Of a DNA stretch of 64,000 nucleotides, positions 50,812-60,319 are shown piece after piece (position 1 is the first letter of the stretch; the number at the start of each line of letters is the position of its first letter). The translations under genes and the position numbers were made by a program. The notes beneath the pieces are model-generated. The model made no database searches. It was not told where the DNA came from and worked only from the letters and a program-made list of their open reading frames with translations. Source of the stretch: DAOUMF01 sp034408935 (lineage in GTDB: Bacteria; Chloroflexota; Dehalococcoidia; SM23-28-2; RBG-16-64-32); contig DAOUMV010000015.1 of the NCBI GenBank assembly GCA_034408935.1, forward strand, positions 3,438-67,437. The letters are read 5' to 3'.

Positions 50812-52184
50812 GCGAGGAGCCAGGGCACGCCGTTCCTGCCGGCAGGCAGGTCGGCATCATCGGCGGGGGCGTGGCCGGCCTCACCGCTGCCTACCGGCTG
50901 CTTCAGAAGGGACACCGCGTCCGCCTGTTCGATGCCGCACCGACCTTGGGCGGCCTGATGCGCACGTTCGAGATCGGCGGCGAGCCCGTGGAGTGCTTCT
51001 ACCACCACGTCTTCCCCACCGACACCGCCACCGTCCGCCTCATCGAGGAGCTAGGGCTGGGAGAAGACCTCACCTGGCGGCCGTCCACGGTGGGCATCCT
51101 ATACGACGACCGCATCTACCCCTTCGTGAGCCCCCTGGACCTCCTGCGCTTCACCCCCGTGGGCCTGATCGACCGTATTCGGCTGGGGCTCATGGGGCTG
51201 TATCTGCGGCGGCAGCGGGACGGCTCCCGCTACGAGGGCATCACCGCAAAGGAGTGGGTGCGCCGCTTCGCCGGGCAGCGAAACCTGGACGTGGTCTGGG
51301 GTCCCCTCCTACAGGGGAAATTCGGCGATCTGGGCGACGAGGTGGTGATGACTTGGCTCTGGAACAAGATCCACCTTCGCTTCACCTGCCGGGGCGCCGG
51401 CCCGTCGCAGCGAGAGGTGCTCGGCTACCTGCTCGGCTCCTTCGGCGCCTGGATCGAGGCCCTGGTCGAGCGCATCCGTGAACTGGGCGGAGAACTCGAG
51501 GCGGGCCGCCCCGTCCAGCGGATCGTCTCCGATGCCGGCCGGGTCGGCCTGGAGCTGGCCGGCGAGGGGCGAGAGACCGTCTGGTTCGACGCCGTGGTGG
51601 CCACCGTGGCCAACAAGGTCTTCCGGCGCATCGCGCCGCCCCTGCCCGGGGCGTACGCGGAGAAGCTGGAGGGAGCAGCCTACCAGGACGCCCTTTGCCT
51701 CGTCGTCACCCTCAAGCACCACCTATCCAGCATGTACTGGCTCAACATCAACGACCGCTCCATCCCCTTCGTAGCCATCATCGAGCACACCAACTTGATC
51801 GAGCGCGAGCGCTATGGCGGCAAGAACGTGGTATACTTCTCGAACTATCTGGACGCGCGGTCTCCGCTGCTCCGCATGGACGTGGACGAGGTACTGGACC
51901 TCTACCTGCCCCATTTCAAACGCGTCAACCCCGCCTTCGACGAGTCCTGGATCATCGACCGCTGGCTGTTCCACGGGCGCGACGCCCAGCCTGTGTTCAC
52001 CGTGGGCGCCGGCTCCCGCATCCCCGAGCACCGCACACCGGTGCCGGGCCTCTACCTGGCCAACATGAGCCAGATCTATCCCCAGGACCGAGGCCAGAAC
52101 CATTCCATCCTCCTGGGGGAGAAGGTTGCCGACCTGGTGGCACTGGACCCGGCCCACGCCGGGGCGCCCGTGCATCACGTGTAA
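50808..52184 (+). CDS. FAD-dependent oxidoreductase, protoporphyrinogen-oxidase-like
   Basis: A 458-residue flavoprotein. The N-terminal dinucleotide motif is VGIIGGGVAGLTAAYRLLQK, followed by APTLGGLMRTFEIGG, as in the amine-oxidase or protoporphyrinogen-oxidase fold and in UDP-galactopyranose-mutase-like proteins. The C-terminal FAD block is PVPGLYLANMSQIYPQDRGQ. The VECFYHHVFPTD segment is typical of the branch that sits in polysaccharide and glycolipid gene clusters. It is translationally coupled to the flippase-like gene. A reaction on a sugar or isoprenoid intermediate is inferred; the substrate is not known. The start is fixed by the ATGA overlap. Confidence 0.82.
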   Translation: MSEEPGHAVPAGRQVGIIGGGVAGLTAAYRLLQKGHRVRLFDAAPTLGGLMRTFEIGGEPVECFYHHVFPTDTATVRLIEELGLGEDLTWRPSTVGILYDDRIYPFVSPLDLLRFTPVGLIDRIRLGLMGLYLRRQRDGSRYEGITAKEWVRRFAGQRNLDVVWGPLLQGKFGDLGDEVVMTWLWNKIHLRFTCRGAGPSQREVLGYLLGSFGAWIEALVERIRELGGELEAGRPVQRIVSDAGRVGLELAGEGRETVWFDAVVATVANKVFRRIAPPLPGAYAEKLEGAAYQDALCLVVTLKHHLSSMYWLNINDRSIPFVAIIEHTNLIERERYGGKNVVYFSNYLDARSPLLRMDVDEVLDLYLPHFKRVNPAFDESWIIDRWLFHGRDAQPVFTVGAGSRIPEHRTPVPGLYLANMSQIYPQDRGQNHSILLGEKVADLVALDPAHAGAPVHHV

Positions 52185-52246
52185 CCGGGGCGCCCGAAGT
52201 CGCTAGCGGCCAGCGGCGGCCGCCTCCGCCAGCCCAGACGGGCCCG

Positions 52247-55081
52247 TCAGGGCACCCGGTAGATGGTAACGTCGTCGTTCTCGAACACTGGGACCATGAA
52301 CTCGCCGAATTTGGCCAGCCCTTTTTCCCCGTACTCCTCGCGCTCAAGCCGACCGACGTAGACGTACTCCACCTCATACTCTTCTAGGACCCGACGGGCC
52401 TCCGCCGAGTCCCTCGTCTCGTAGGCACGGCGGACATCATCCTCACGTCCGGCGAAGGGCGCGTCGGAGCCGCGCCACGTTCTCTCATGATTGGGCCAGC
52501 CGAGGACGGTGGGCAAGCCCGTGCGCGACGAGACGCGGGCGAAGTCGCTGAAGTCGTCGCCCACGGCTTCCAGGATCACGGGCGTGCCCTCCACGTTCCG
52601 GTTGAGCCACTGTATCGCCTCATACTCTGTGGGATCGTCTCGCTGGACGTGTACCAGGCCGTTCAAGCTCTGGGGACTGCGAAAGCCGTCGGTGCGCTCG
52701 AAGGTGACAGTGACTGGGTAGACCAGCGCCGCGGCGAGGATCACCGTGGTGACGCCCAGCCAGCCCAGACGCCGCCAGATGACGGGGCGCGGCACGTCCC
52801 GCGCCGCCGCGGCAACGGCGTAGACGACAATGCACACGCCAGCGGTGAGGATGCCCAGCGTTGCCGTCCACCACCTGGCGTACAGGACATCCCAGGGCTC
52901 GATGGCCACGAGAACGGTGTAGGCTGCCCCAAAGGCTACGCCCGAGCCGGCGAGCCGCCGCCAAGGAACCTCTCCCGGCCGCAGCCTGGGCAACCGCCAG
53001 CCCAGGGTCAGGCGGTAGAGGCCGAAACCGCCGACGATAGCCAGTATGATCCAGCTCTGGTGCCAGAACCGGAAAACGGTGTTGGCTCGCCATCCCAGGA
53101 GGTCGTTCACGAAGTAGAACTCCGCGCCCAGCATCATCATCAGGGCAAAGCCAAACAGACAGAAGGTGAAGAGCTCGCTCCGGTCCTGCTCGCGGGCGGG
53201 CCTGCGGAGCTGGTGCAGAAAGGAGAGCGCCACAGCCGTGACGGAGGCCATCAGGATCAGGACGGTGATCAGGCTGGGTCCGCGCTCTGAGAGTTCGTCG
53301 GCCAGCCCGCTGACGCCGTCGCGCCCCAGGACTATCATCGCCCAGAGGCCGACGGGAGCTGCCCAGGCGAGGGCGGCCAGTGCCAGCGCTGGCCCCGTCA
53401 GCACCTCGCGCCAGCGCCCCCAGACGTACACGGCCACGAAGGAGAGGCCGATCCACAAGAGGGGCGCCCAGAACAGGAGGAAGTGCAGCGGCCGTGTTGA
53501 CTCGGATGCGGCGGGCGGCATCGCGGCGGTGGTTACCGTTTGGGTTATGTTGACCCCCTCTATGTCAGTGTCCAGGTTGACATGGAAGGGAAGGTAGAAG
53601 AGGAACATCGCCGCCACCACCGGCAGAGCGAATCCCACGCTGGCCCCCAGGGTGTGCAGTGGTCGACCGCCGGTCCGCAGCCAGTTCGCCACGCCCGCCG
53701 CGACGATCAGCATGAGCGTGGCCAGCGGCAAGGTCCAGGTGTCGACGAACACTACGCCGCCAAGGAGCAGAGCGACGAGCAGGAAGCGCCCGGGGTGACG
53801 CACCCACCAGAGAGCGTCCAGCCGCTCGCCCCCGTCGCCGTCACCGCGGGAGCCCTCTGCTGCGATGCCGAGAGCAAGCTGAACTCCGGCGGCTAGCTGG
53901 GCCAGCCACACCGCCAAGGGTGGCGTCACCCGTAGGGCGAGAGCGGCGATTAGGACCGCGCCGCCCACGAGCAGCGCCAACACGAAGGAGCGCCAGGTGA
54001 ATTCGGGGTTCTCGAGGAAGTCCGGCCTCCGCCGGTCGTCTTGAGCAGCCTGGTCAGAGCGCGCTCCCAAGATTATCTGGAGCGCGACGGCGAAGAGCGT
54101 GATGAGGAACGGCATGGCCAGCACGTGGGGATGCAGGTCGCCGAACTGGAAGCTGAAGAAGGGGAACTCCTGGATATCGAAGGCAGAGCCCATGCGCGTC
54201 GCTTTCCACCACCACCAGAAGCGCGTCGGGTACCAGTCGCCGCAGTCGGCCGGGGCGGCAGCGCAATCGTAGGTCCCGTCCAGACGAAAGATGCCCACCA
54301 GGCCATAGAAGCCCCTGGAGCCGATGCCATGTCGTGCCATCAGCTCAAAGACACCCGCCAGGTTGCTCACTATGGCCATGAGCCCTGCCGCGGCCAGGCC
54401 GAACACCGCCGCTCTGGGGACAAGCGCCGGGCCGTCCGGAGGCGCCGGCCCCGTCCGGCGGCGGCTGACAGCGATCATGTTGTAGACCAGCCCGAATGCG
54501 GCGACCGAGGCGAGAGCCGCCATCAGCGAGAGCCCCAGATAGAACGTGACGTTGGTGCCGAGGGCCACGAGCTTGCCCAGAGCAGCGATCATCACGTAGC
54601 CGAAGTAGTAGTAGCTAATGGAATGCCCGGACAGCCAGGGGTCGTCGGGCGGGAAGGACTCGCTGCGGCTGATCGAGTTCAGGAAGGCGAACTCGAAGGG
54701 CTTCTCGCCCCATTCGATCGCAGGCGCGAAGGAGCGGATGAAGATCGCCGCAGCCAGCACGGCGAAGAACAGCACCTCCACAAAGGCGACATAGCGCCAG
54801 CCGAAGCGCAGAAAGCCGAGCAGCTCCCGTCGGTAGCGCCCCACGATAAGCGCCGACAGGCCCGCGATGAGCAGAAGCACGAGAATGACGGAGCCACGGT
54901 TGTTGGGGAACAGCCCGATGACAGCCCCCATCCACACTCCGTATCCCAGGAGCAGCAACCCGATAATCTTGGAGAAAGCGAATCCCCGGTCAGGCAGCCA
55001 CCGGAAGAAGGCGAAGGTCAGAGGGAAAGCCGCCAGTCCAACGGCCTCGATCCCGCCCCACCACAGAAAGAACTCCTTCAT
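52247..55081 (-). CDS. YYY-motif (DUF2298) giant membrane protein
   Basis: A 944-residue protein with about 20 membrane segments. The N-terminal part has PPDDPWLSGHSISYYYFGY with the three tyrosines at residues 157-159, the mark of the Chlor_Arch_YYY/DUF2298 family found in Chloroflexi and archaea. Later blocks (FGDLHPHVLAMPF near 310; WRANTVFRFWHQSWIILAIV near 675) resemble the GT-C glycosyltransferase layout. A soluble end (about 800-944) includes AIQWLNRNVEGTPVILEAVG and VYVGRLEREEYG, like the extracellular part of oligosaccharyl or mannosyl transferases. A role in polyprenyl-linked sugar transfer outside the membrane is an inference. It converges with the oxidoreductase gene. Confidence 0.85.
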   Translation of the reverse strand: MKEFFLWWGGIEAVGLAAFPLTFAFFRWLPDRGFAFSKIIGLLLLGYGVWMGAVIGLFPNNRGSVILVLLLIAGLSALIVGRYRRELLGFLRFGWRYVAFVEVLFFAVLAAAIFIRSFAPAIEWGEKPFEFAFLNSISRSESFPPDDPWLSGHSISYYYFGYVMIAALGKLVALGTNVTFYLGLSLMAALASVAAFGLVYNMIAVSRRRTGPAPPDGPALVPRAAVFGLAAAGLMAIVSNLAGVFELMARHGIGSRGFYGLVGIFRLDGTYDCAAAPADCGDWYPTRFWWWWKATRMGSAFDIQEFPFFSFQFGDLHPHVLAMPFLITLFAVALQIILGARSDQAAQDDRRRPDFLENPEFTWRSFVLALLVGGAVLIAALALRVTPPLAVWLAQLAAGVQLALGIAAEGSRGDGDGGERLDALWWVRHPGRFLLVALLLGGVVFVDTWTLPLATLMLIVAAGVANWLRTGGRPLHTLGASVGFALPVVAAMFLFYLPFHVNLDTDIEGVNITQTVTTAAMPPAASESTRPLHFLLFWAPLLWIGLSFVAVYVWGRWREVLTGPALALAALAWAAPVGLWAMIVLGRDGVSGLADELSERGPSLITVLILMASVTAVALSFLHQLRRPAREQDRSELFTFCLFGFALMMMLGAEFYFVNDLLGWRANTVFRFWHQSWIILAIVGGFGLYRLTLGWRLPRLRPGEVPWRRLAGSGVAFGAAYTVLVAIEPWDVLYARWWTATLGILTAGVCIVVYAVAAAARDVPRPVIWRRLGWLGVTTVILAAALVYPVTVTFERTDGFRSPQSLNGLVHVQRDDPTEYEAIQWLNRNVEGTPVILEAVGDDFSDFARVSSRTGLPTVLGWPNHERTWRGSDAPFAGREDDVRRAYETRDSAEARRVLEEYEVEYVYVGRLEREEYGEKGLAKFGEFMVPVFENDDVTIYRVP

Positions 55082-55186
55082 GTCAGGGAAAGCTTATCCC
55101 GCCCGCAACCTTCGGGGCTACCTTTGCCACCGGGCGAAGAAGAGGGGCAGCGCCGAGGTGGATCCGAGCGGACAGGGGAACTCGGC

Positions 55187-56293
55187 CTAGCGGTCGTCGG
55201 TGAGCCGGGACAGACCTGACCCGTCAGCGTTCACGACGTACACCTCGCTCTTGCCTTCGCGGAAGGACCCGAAGGCGATGCGGGTGGCGTCGGGCGACCA
55301 GGCGGGACCCCTATCGGGCACGGGATCATCGGTGAGGCGCGTTTGCCCGGAGCCGTCGGCGTTGGCGATGTAGATCTCGCTGTTGCCGTCACGATCAGAC
55401 TCGAAGGCGATGCGGGTGCCGTCGGGCGACCAGGCGGGCCAGACGTCCTCGCCGTCGGCCTGGGTGACACGGGTGAGGTAGGAGTACGTCACGTCGATAA
55501 CGTAGATGTCCCCGTGGCGGTCGCGCTCGGAGACGAAGGCGATGCGGTCGCCGTTCGGTGACCAGGCGGGGGAACCGTCCCGGCGAGGGCTGACGGTCAG
55601 GTTTGCCGGACGGGAGCCATCGGCGTTCATGACATACACGTCAGCGTTGCCGTCGCGCTCAGACTCGAAGGCGATGCGGCTGCCGTCGGGGGACCAGACG
55701 GCGTCCGAGTCAGCGGCCGGGTCGTTAGTGAGGCGGTTGACGCTGGAGCCGTCGGCGTCCATCACGTAGATCTCCAGGTTGCCGTCGCGCAGAGAGCCAA
55801 AGGCGATGCGCCTGCCGTCGGGCGACCAGGCGTAGGGGAAGTCGACGGCGGGGTTATCGGTGAGGCGGATGACGTCCGAACCATCGGCACCCATCGCGTA
55901 CACCTCGCCGTTGCCGTCACGGTCCGAGTAGAAGATGATGCGGGAGCCATCGGGGGACCAGACAGGGAGGGCATCCTCCGCGGGGCTATCGGTCAGGTTG
56001 ACCACGCTTGAGCCGTCGGCCTCAGCGACGTAGACGTCACGATTGCCCTCGTTGAGGGAGTAGTAGGCGACGCGGGTACCATCGGGCGACCACTGGGGGA
56101 AAGCCTCCCCTGGGAGGCTGGCGGCAAGGTAGATCCGATCTGGCTCCTGGCTGTCCGAGACATGGATGTCGCGGTCGCCAGACTGATCAACGTGGAATAC
56201 GAGTTTGCTCTCGGGCGTGGCCGACCCTCCGCAGGCCGAGGTGAGGACGCTGCCAGCGAGAGCCAGAAGCATGAGCGCCGGAAGGGCTCGCAT
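55187..56293 (-). CDS. Lipoprotein with TolB-like PD40 beta-propeller (first of two)
   Basis: A 368-residue exported protein. The ATG at 56293 gives a signal peptide ending in a lipobox (VLTSAC); a longer frame adds 24 unlikely residues. The rest consists of about seven to eight PD40/WD40-like blades of about 42-44 residues with the core xxPAWSPDGxRIAFxSDRDGNxEIYVMNADG split over the unit, as in the propeller of TolB. No Tol-Pal partner genes are seen. These proteins bind other proteins or glycans; no enzyme motif is visible. The next gene upstream in the transcript direction is a larger version. Confidence 0.85.
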   Translation of the reverse strand: MRALPALMLLALAGSVLTSACGGSATPESKLVFHVDQSGDRDIHVSDSQEPDRIYLAASLPGEAFPQWSPDGTRVAYYSLNEGNRDVYVAEADGSSVVNLTDSPAEDALPVWSPDGSRIIFYSDRDGNGEVYAMGADGSDVIRLTDNPAVDFPYAWSPDGRRIAFGSLRDGNLEIYVMDADGSSVNRLTNDPAADSDAVWSPDGSRIAFESERDGNADVYVMNADGSRPANLTVSPRRDGSPAWSPNGDRIAFVSERDRHGDIYVIDVTYSYLTRVTQADGEDVWPAWSPDGTRIAFESDRDGNSEIYIANADGSGQTRLTDDPVPDRGPAWSPDATRIAFGSFREGKSEVYVVNADGSGLSRLTDDR

Positions 56294-56318
56294 TGCGGTG
56301 ACGAAGTGGGCCACGCTT

Positions 56319-58286
56319 CTACTTGAACGGCGACCAGACGGGGTCCTTGTCGACGGCGGGGTCATCGGTGACGCGGATCAGGTCCGAGCCATCGACGTCC
56401 ACCACGTAGATCTCGAGGTTGCGGTCGCGGTCGGACTGGAAGGCGATGCGCGTGCCGTCAGGCGACCAGGAAGGAGAGGAGTCGGTAGCAAGGGTGTGAG
56501 TCACCTGCTGCTTCTGACCGTCAAGGTCAACGATGTATATGTCGCTGATGGCGCCAGTGTAGGACTCGAAGGCGATTCGGCTGCCGTCTGGGGACCAGAC
56601 GGGGCGGAGATCGTCGGCCCGGCTGTCGGTGAGGCGGGTGGCGCCGGAGCCGTCGGCGTTCACCACGTAGATCTCGCTGTTCCCGTCGCGCGTGGACGAG
56701 AAGGCGATACGGCTGCCATCCGGCGACCAGGCCGGGGATTTGTCCGAGCCGGGCTCGTTGGTGAGACGGCTCTGGAGGGAGGCGTCAGCGTTGGCGGCGT
56801 ATATCTCATCGTTGCCGTCGCGTCGAGAGACGAAGGCAACGCGCGCGCTGTCAGCCGACCACGCGGGCACGGCGCCCCCAGGAGCGCGAATGGTAAGCCG
56901 CGTGAGGCCGGAGCCGTCAGCCCCCACGACGTAGAGGTCGTGGCTTCCGTGGCGGCCGGATACGAAAGCGATGCGCGTGCCGTCCGGCGACCAAGCGGGG
57001 GAGCTGTCCGACCCGGAGGTATCGGTGATACGGGTGACACTGGAGCCGTCGGCGTTCATCACGTATATCCCGCGGTTGCCGTGGCGGTCAGAGTGGAAGG
57101 CGATGCGCGTGCCGTCGGGCGACCAGACGGGATCCCCATCGGCGGCGAGGCGGTTAGTGAGGCGGGTAACCCTGGAGCCGTCGGCGTTCATCACGTAGAC
57201 CTCACTGTCGCCGCCGGCGCCGGACGAGAAGGCGATACGGGCACCGTCAGGGGACCAGGCGGGGGCGAAGTCAACGTCGCGACTGTCGGTCAGACGGGTC
57301 TGGTCGGAGCCGTCGGCGTTCATCACATAGATCTCTCGTCTGCCATCACGGTCAGAGTAGAAGGCGATGCGCGCACCGTCGGACGACCAGGCGGGATCCC
57401 CGTCGTCGGCGAGATCATCGGTGAGACGGGTCAGGCCCGAGCCGTCAGCGCTCATAGTGTAGATGTTTGTGTTGCGGTCGCGGTTGGAGGAGAAGGCGAT
57501 GCCGGAATCGTCGGGCGACCAGGCGGGGGCGAAGTCGACGGCGGGGTCGTCAGTGAGCCGGGTAACACCAGTGCCGTCGGCGTTCATCACGTAGATCTCG
57601 CTGTTGCCGTCGCGACCGGACTCGAAGGCGATGCGGGAGCCGTCGGGCGACCAGGTGGGGAAGGCGTCGGACGCGGCGTTGTCGGTAAGGCGGGTGAGAC
57701 CCGTGCCGTCGGCGTTCATCACGTATATCTCGCTGTTGCCGTCGCGGCCGGAAGCGAAGGCGATGCGCGAACCGTCGGGCGACCAGGCGGGAAACCCATC
57801 GGCCGCGGGGTGGTCCGTGAGGCGGGCCTGGTCGGAGCCGTCGTCGTTCATGAGGTATATCTCATTGTTGCCATCACGGGCTGAGGTGAAGGCGATGCGG
57901 GAGCCGTCCGGCGACCAGGCGGGATAGCTGTTGCGGGGAGCGGCCCGGTTGGAGAGGTTGACAAGACCGGAGCCATCCGGATAGACGGTGTAGATCTCAG
58001 GCATGCCGTCGCGGTCGGAGACGAAGGCGATTTTGCCTCCAGTGGGAGTGATGAACGTGGGGAGAGGCGTGGGCACACCGTCCGGCCCGTCCGCCAGCGC
58101 GGGCGAGGCCGGCCCGCCTCCAGGGGTGCCTCCCCCTCCAGTACAGGCGGAGACGAGGAGTACGACCAGGGCGAGGGCAGCTAGTCGCGAGGGTCTATCC
58201 GCAAGGGGTCGCGAAAGGAGCGACAGCACCGAAACGCGCAGTGCCATCGTGAGCCGGCCCAAAGGCCATCGCGTCCCTACCTCCAT
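56319..58286 (-). CDS. Lipoprotein with TolB-like PD40 beta-propeller (second, larger)
   Basis: A 655-residue paralogue of the neighbouring gene. The N-terminus has a signal segment ending in LLVSAC (lipobox), a Gly-Pro linker, then about 13 PD40 units such as EIYVMNADGTGLTRLTDNAA and FPTWSPDGSRIAFESGRDGN, enough for two propellers. An internal ATG at 58247 could be the true start. The units are very similar in DNA, which suggests repeat expansion. It lies 25 bp from the smaller paralogue in the same direction, so the pair is probably one transcription unit derived by duplication. Confidence 0.85.
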   Translation of the reverse strand: MEVGTRWPLGRLTMALRVSVLSLLSRPLADRPSRLAALALVVLLVSACTGGGGTPGGGPASPALADGPDGVPTPLPTFITPTGGKIAFVSDRDGMPEIYTVYPDGSGLVNLSNRAAPRNSYPAWSPDGSRIAFTSARDGNNEIYLMNDDGSDQARLTDHPAADGFPAWSPDGSRIAFASGRDGNSEIYVMNADGTGLTRLTDNAASDAFPTWSPDGSRIAFESGRDGNSEIYVMNADGTGVTRLTDDPAVDFAPAWSPDDSGIAFSSNRDRNTNIYTMSADGSGLTRLTDDLADDGDPAWSSDGARIAFYSDRDGRREIYVMNADGSDQTRLTDSRDVDFAPAWSPDGARIAFSSGAGGDSEVYVMNADGSRVTRLTNRLAADGDPVWSPDGTRIAFHSDRHGNRGIYVMNADGSSVTRITDTSGSDSSPAWSPDGTRIAFVSGRHGSHDLYVVGADGSGLTRLTIRAPGGAVPAWSADSARVAFVSRRDGNDEIYAANADASLQSRLTNEPGSDKSPAWSPDGSRIAFSSTRDGNSEIYVVNADGSGATRLTDSRADDLRPVWSPDGSRIAFESYTGAISDIYIVDLDGQKQQVTHTLATDSSPSWSPDGTRIAFQSDRDRNLEIYVVDVDGSDLIRVTDDPAVDKDPVWSPFK

Positions 58287-58479
58287 CTCTATGTCCAGCG
58301 CTGTCGATTCTGGCTCCCGGAGAACCGCCTGTCAAGTCAGCGAGCGCCCGATGACAGCGGCGCCCCGGAGCACCGTTGGCCGGCCTCCGGCACCCTCCTC
58401 GACAGCCGCGAGGAGCGGCGGTTCGGTTGCGGGCCGAAGCGGGGTGCGAGTAAACTACAATGCGCCTGCAGGTCCCTCC

Positions 58480-59604
58480 ATGCTACTCGTTGCCCGGAAG
58501 AATCTGCTCACCGAGCGGACCCGCCTTGCCATATCCGTTGGCGGTGTCGCTCTCTCCGTATTCCTGATCGGCATCCTCCTGTCCCTGTACCGCGGCTGGG
58601 GCGAGAAGGTGGGCGAGTACGTAGAGGCGGTGCCGGCCGATCTTTGGGTCGCCAGCGAGGGTACCACGGACTTCATCTATGCTGCGTCCGTTCTGCCTGA
58701 CAGCGTCGGCGCGTACCTCGATCTGCTGCCTGAGGTGGACACGGTCAGCCCTCTCATCGTGCGGCCCATCGACATGGTCAAGGCGGGCAACCCCGACAAC
58801 CACTTCGACATCCAGTTGGTGGGCTATGACCCGGCGATCGAACTCGGCGGGCCACTGAAGCCGGTGGAGGGCAAGAGCCCGCCCGGCCCCGGCGAAGTTG
58901 TCATCGACAAGGAGACGCGTGAACGCCATGACGTCGATATCGGCGACCGGCTCGTTCGAGGCGGGGGCTCCCTGAAGGTGGTGGGAGTAACCTCCGGCGG
59001 CGACTTCGTGTTCACGCAGGTGGCCTTCGTGACCCTTGACACGGCGATCGACTTCCTAGAACTTGAAAGCGAGACGCAGCGCACCTTCTTCCTCCTCCGC
59101 CTCAGGGACCCGAGCGAGACGCACGCGATCTCAGAGCGCCTGGAGGCGGACGCGCGGGGCGTGATCTTCTTCACCAGCGAGGAGTTCGCCGACGAGACGC
59201 GGCAGCGCATCCTGGGCAACATCCTGCCCATGCTGGTCGTCGTCCTCGCAATCGCGTTCATCGTCGGCCTTTCCGTGGCTGGCCTGACGATCTATACCGC
59301 CACGGTGGAAAAATCGCGGGAGTATGGGATACTCAAGGCAGAGGGATTCACCAACCGCTTCCTGTACCGAGTAGTGCTGGAGCAGAGTCTTGTGACAAGC
59401 GTCATAGGGTTCATGTTGGGTGTCGGTGCCACCACCCTCATCGCGCCGTTCGCCCAAAACCTGGTACCGCAGTTCGTCGTCTGGGTCCGCTGGCAGGACC
59501 TCCTGCTCATCACCGGCGTCACCCTCCTCATGGCGGTAATCGCCGCTTTCATCCCCATTCGACGCCTCGCAGAGATAGACCCGGTTACGGTGTTCAAGGG
59601 CTAG
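58480..59604 (+). CDS. FtsX-like ABC transporter permease
   Basis: A 374-residue membrane protein of the MacB/FtsX type. One helix near residues 15-40 (LAISVGGVALSVFLIGILLS) is followed by a large extracytoplasmic domain (about 45-240) and then three helices (about 245-265, 295-320, 340-362), ending RRLAEIDPVTVFKG, the usual end of this family. The ATG at 58480 is chosen because it opens the first helix; an upstream in-frame extension runs through the reverse strand of the propeller gene. Such permeases work as dimers with an ATPase, here encoded 5 bp downstream. They export or extract lipids, peptides or lipoproteins; the substrate is not known. Confidence 0.88.
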   Translation: MLLVARKNLLTERTRLAISVGGVALSVFLIGILLSLYRGWGEKVGEYVEAVPADLWVASEGTTDFIYAASVLPDSVGAYLDLLPEVDTVSPLIVRPIDMVKAGNPDNHFDIQLVGYDPAIELGGPLKPVEGKSPPGPGEVVIDKETRERHDVDIGDRLVRGGGSLKVVGVTSGGDFVFTQVAFVTLDTAIDFLELESETQRTFFLLRLRDPSETHAISERLEADARGVIFFTSEEFADETRQRILGNILPMLVVVLAIAFIVGLSVAGLTIYTATVEKSREYGILKAEGFTNRFLYRVVLEQSLVTSVIGFMLGVGATTLIAPFAQNLVPQFVVWVRWQDLLLITGVTLLMAVIAAFIPIRRLAEIDPVTVFKG

Positions 59605-59609
59605 CACAC

Positions 59610-60299
59610 GTGGGCACGCCGGAAGTCATCCTGCGCATGAAAGGGATCACCAAGATCTACGGCTCCGGGCACAGAGCCGTGACGGCTCTGGACGACGTTA
59701 GCCTCCAGGCCCGCGCCAGGGAGGTCGTACTTGTCATGGGCCCTTCCGGCTCCGGCAAGACCACTCTCCTCACCATCGCCGGCGCCCTGCTTAGGCCCAC
59801 ACGCGGCAGGGTGCACATCTGCGACACGGACATTACGGAGATGAGTGAGGACCGTTTGGCCTCTATCCGCCGCGAGAAAGTGGGCTTCGTTTACCAGAGC
59901 TTCAACCTGCTGGAAGCGCTAACGGCGCTGGAAAACGTGCGGCTGGTAACAACGGACAGAGTGCCCAACGGGGCGATGTCCGGAAGCCGGCCAAAGGACC
60001 TGCTGGAGATGCTCGGCTTAGGCCACCGAATGAACTCCCTGCCCAAGCACCTGAGCGACGGCGAGAAGCAGCGCGTGGCGATCGCCCGCGCCCTCGCCAA
60101 GGAGCCCGCCCTGATGCTGGCTGACGAGCTCACCGCCAACCTGGACGCCAAACGCGGTCAGGAAGTGGCGCAACTGCTGCGTCAGAAGGCGCTAGAGATG
60201 AACAAGGCGGTGGTCATCGTGTCCCACGACCACCGAATCCGGGAGGTCGCCGACCGCGTGTTCTGGCTGGAGGACGGCCGCCTGCGGCCCGAGTCTTGA
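59610..60299 (+). CDS. ABC transporter ATP-binding protein (MacB/LolD type) with unusual motifs
   Basis: A 229-residue ATPase that powers the FtsX-like permease before it. Walker A is GPSGSGKTT, the Q-loop is VYQSFNLLEALTALENV, and the H-loop is VIVSHDH. The ABC signature is LSDGEKQRV instead of LSGGQ-x-QRV, and Walker B plus D-loop read LMLADELTANLD rather than LLADEPTGNLD. The catalytic Glu and Asp are kept, so ATP hydrolysis is still possible. It starts with GTG, 5 bp after the permease stop. The changed LSDGE and ELTAN are worth noting because most LolD/MacB relatives keep the consensus. Confidence 0.9.
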   Translation: MGTPEVILRMKGITKIYGSGHRAVTALDDVSLQARAREVVLVMGPSGSGKTTLLTIAGALLRPTRGRVHICDTDITEMSEDRLASIRREKVGFVYQSFNLLEALTALENVRLVTTDRVPNGAMSGSRPKDLLEMLGLGHRMNSLPKHLSDGEKQRVAIARALAKEPALMLADELTANLDAKRGQEVAQLLRQKALEMNKAVVIVSHDHRIREVADRVFWLEDGRLRPES

Positions 60300-60319
60300 G
60301 CCTCAGGGCGGCACATCCC

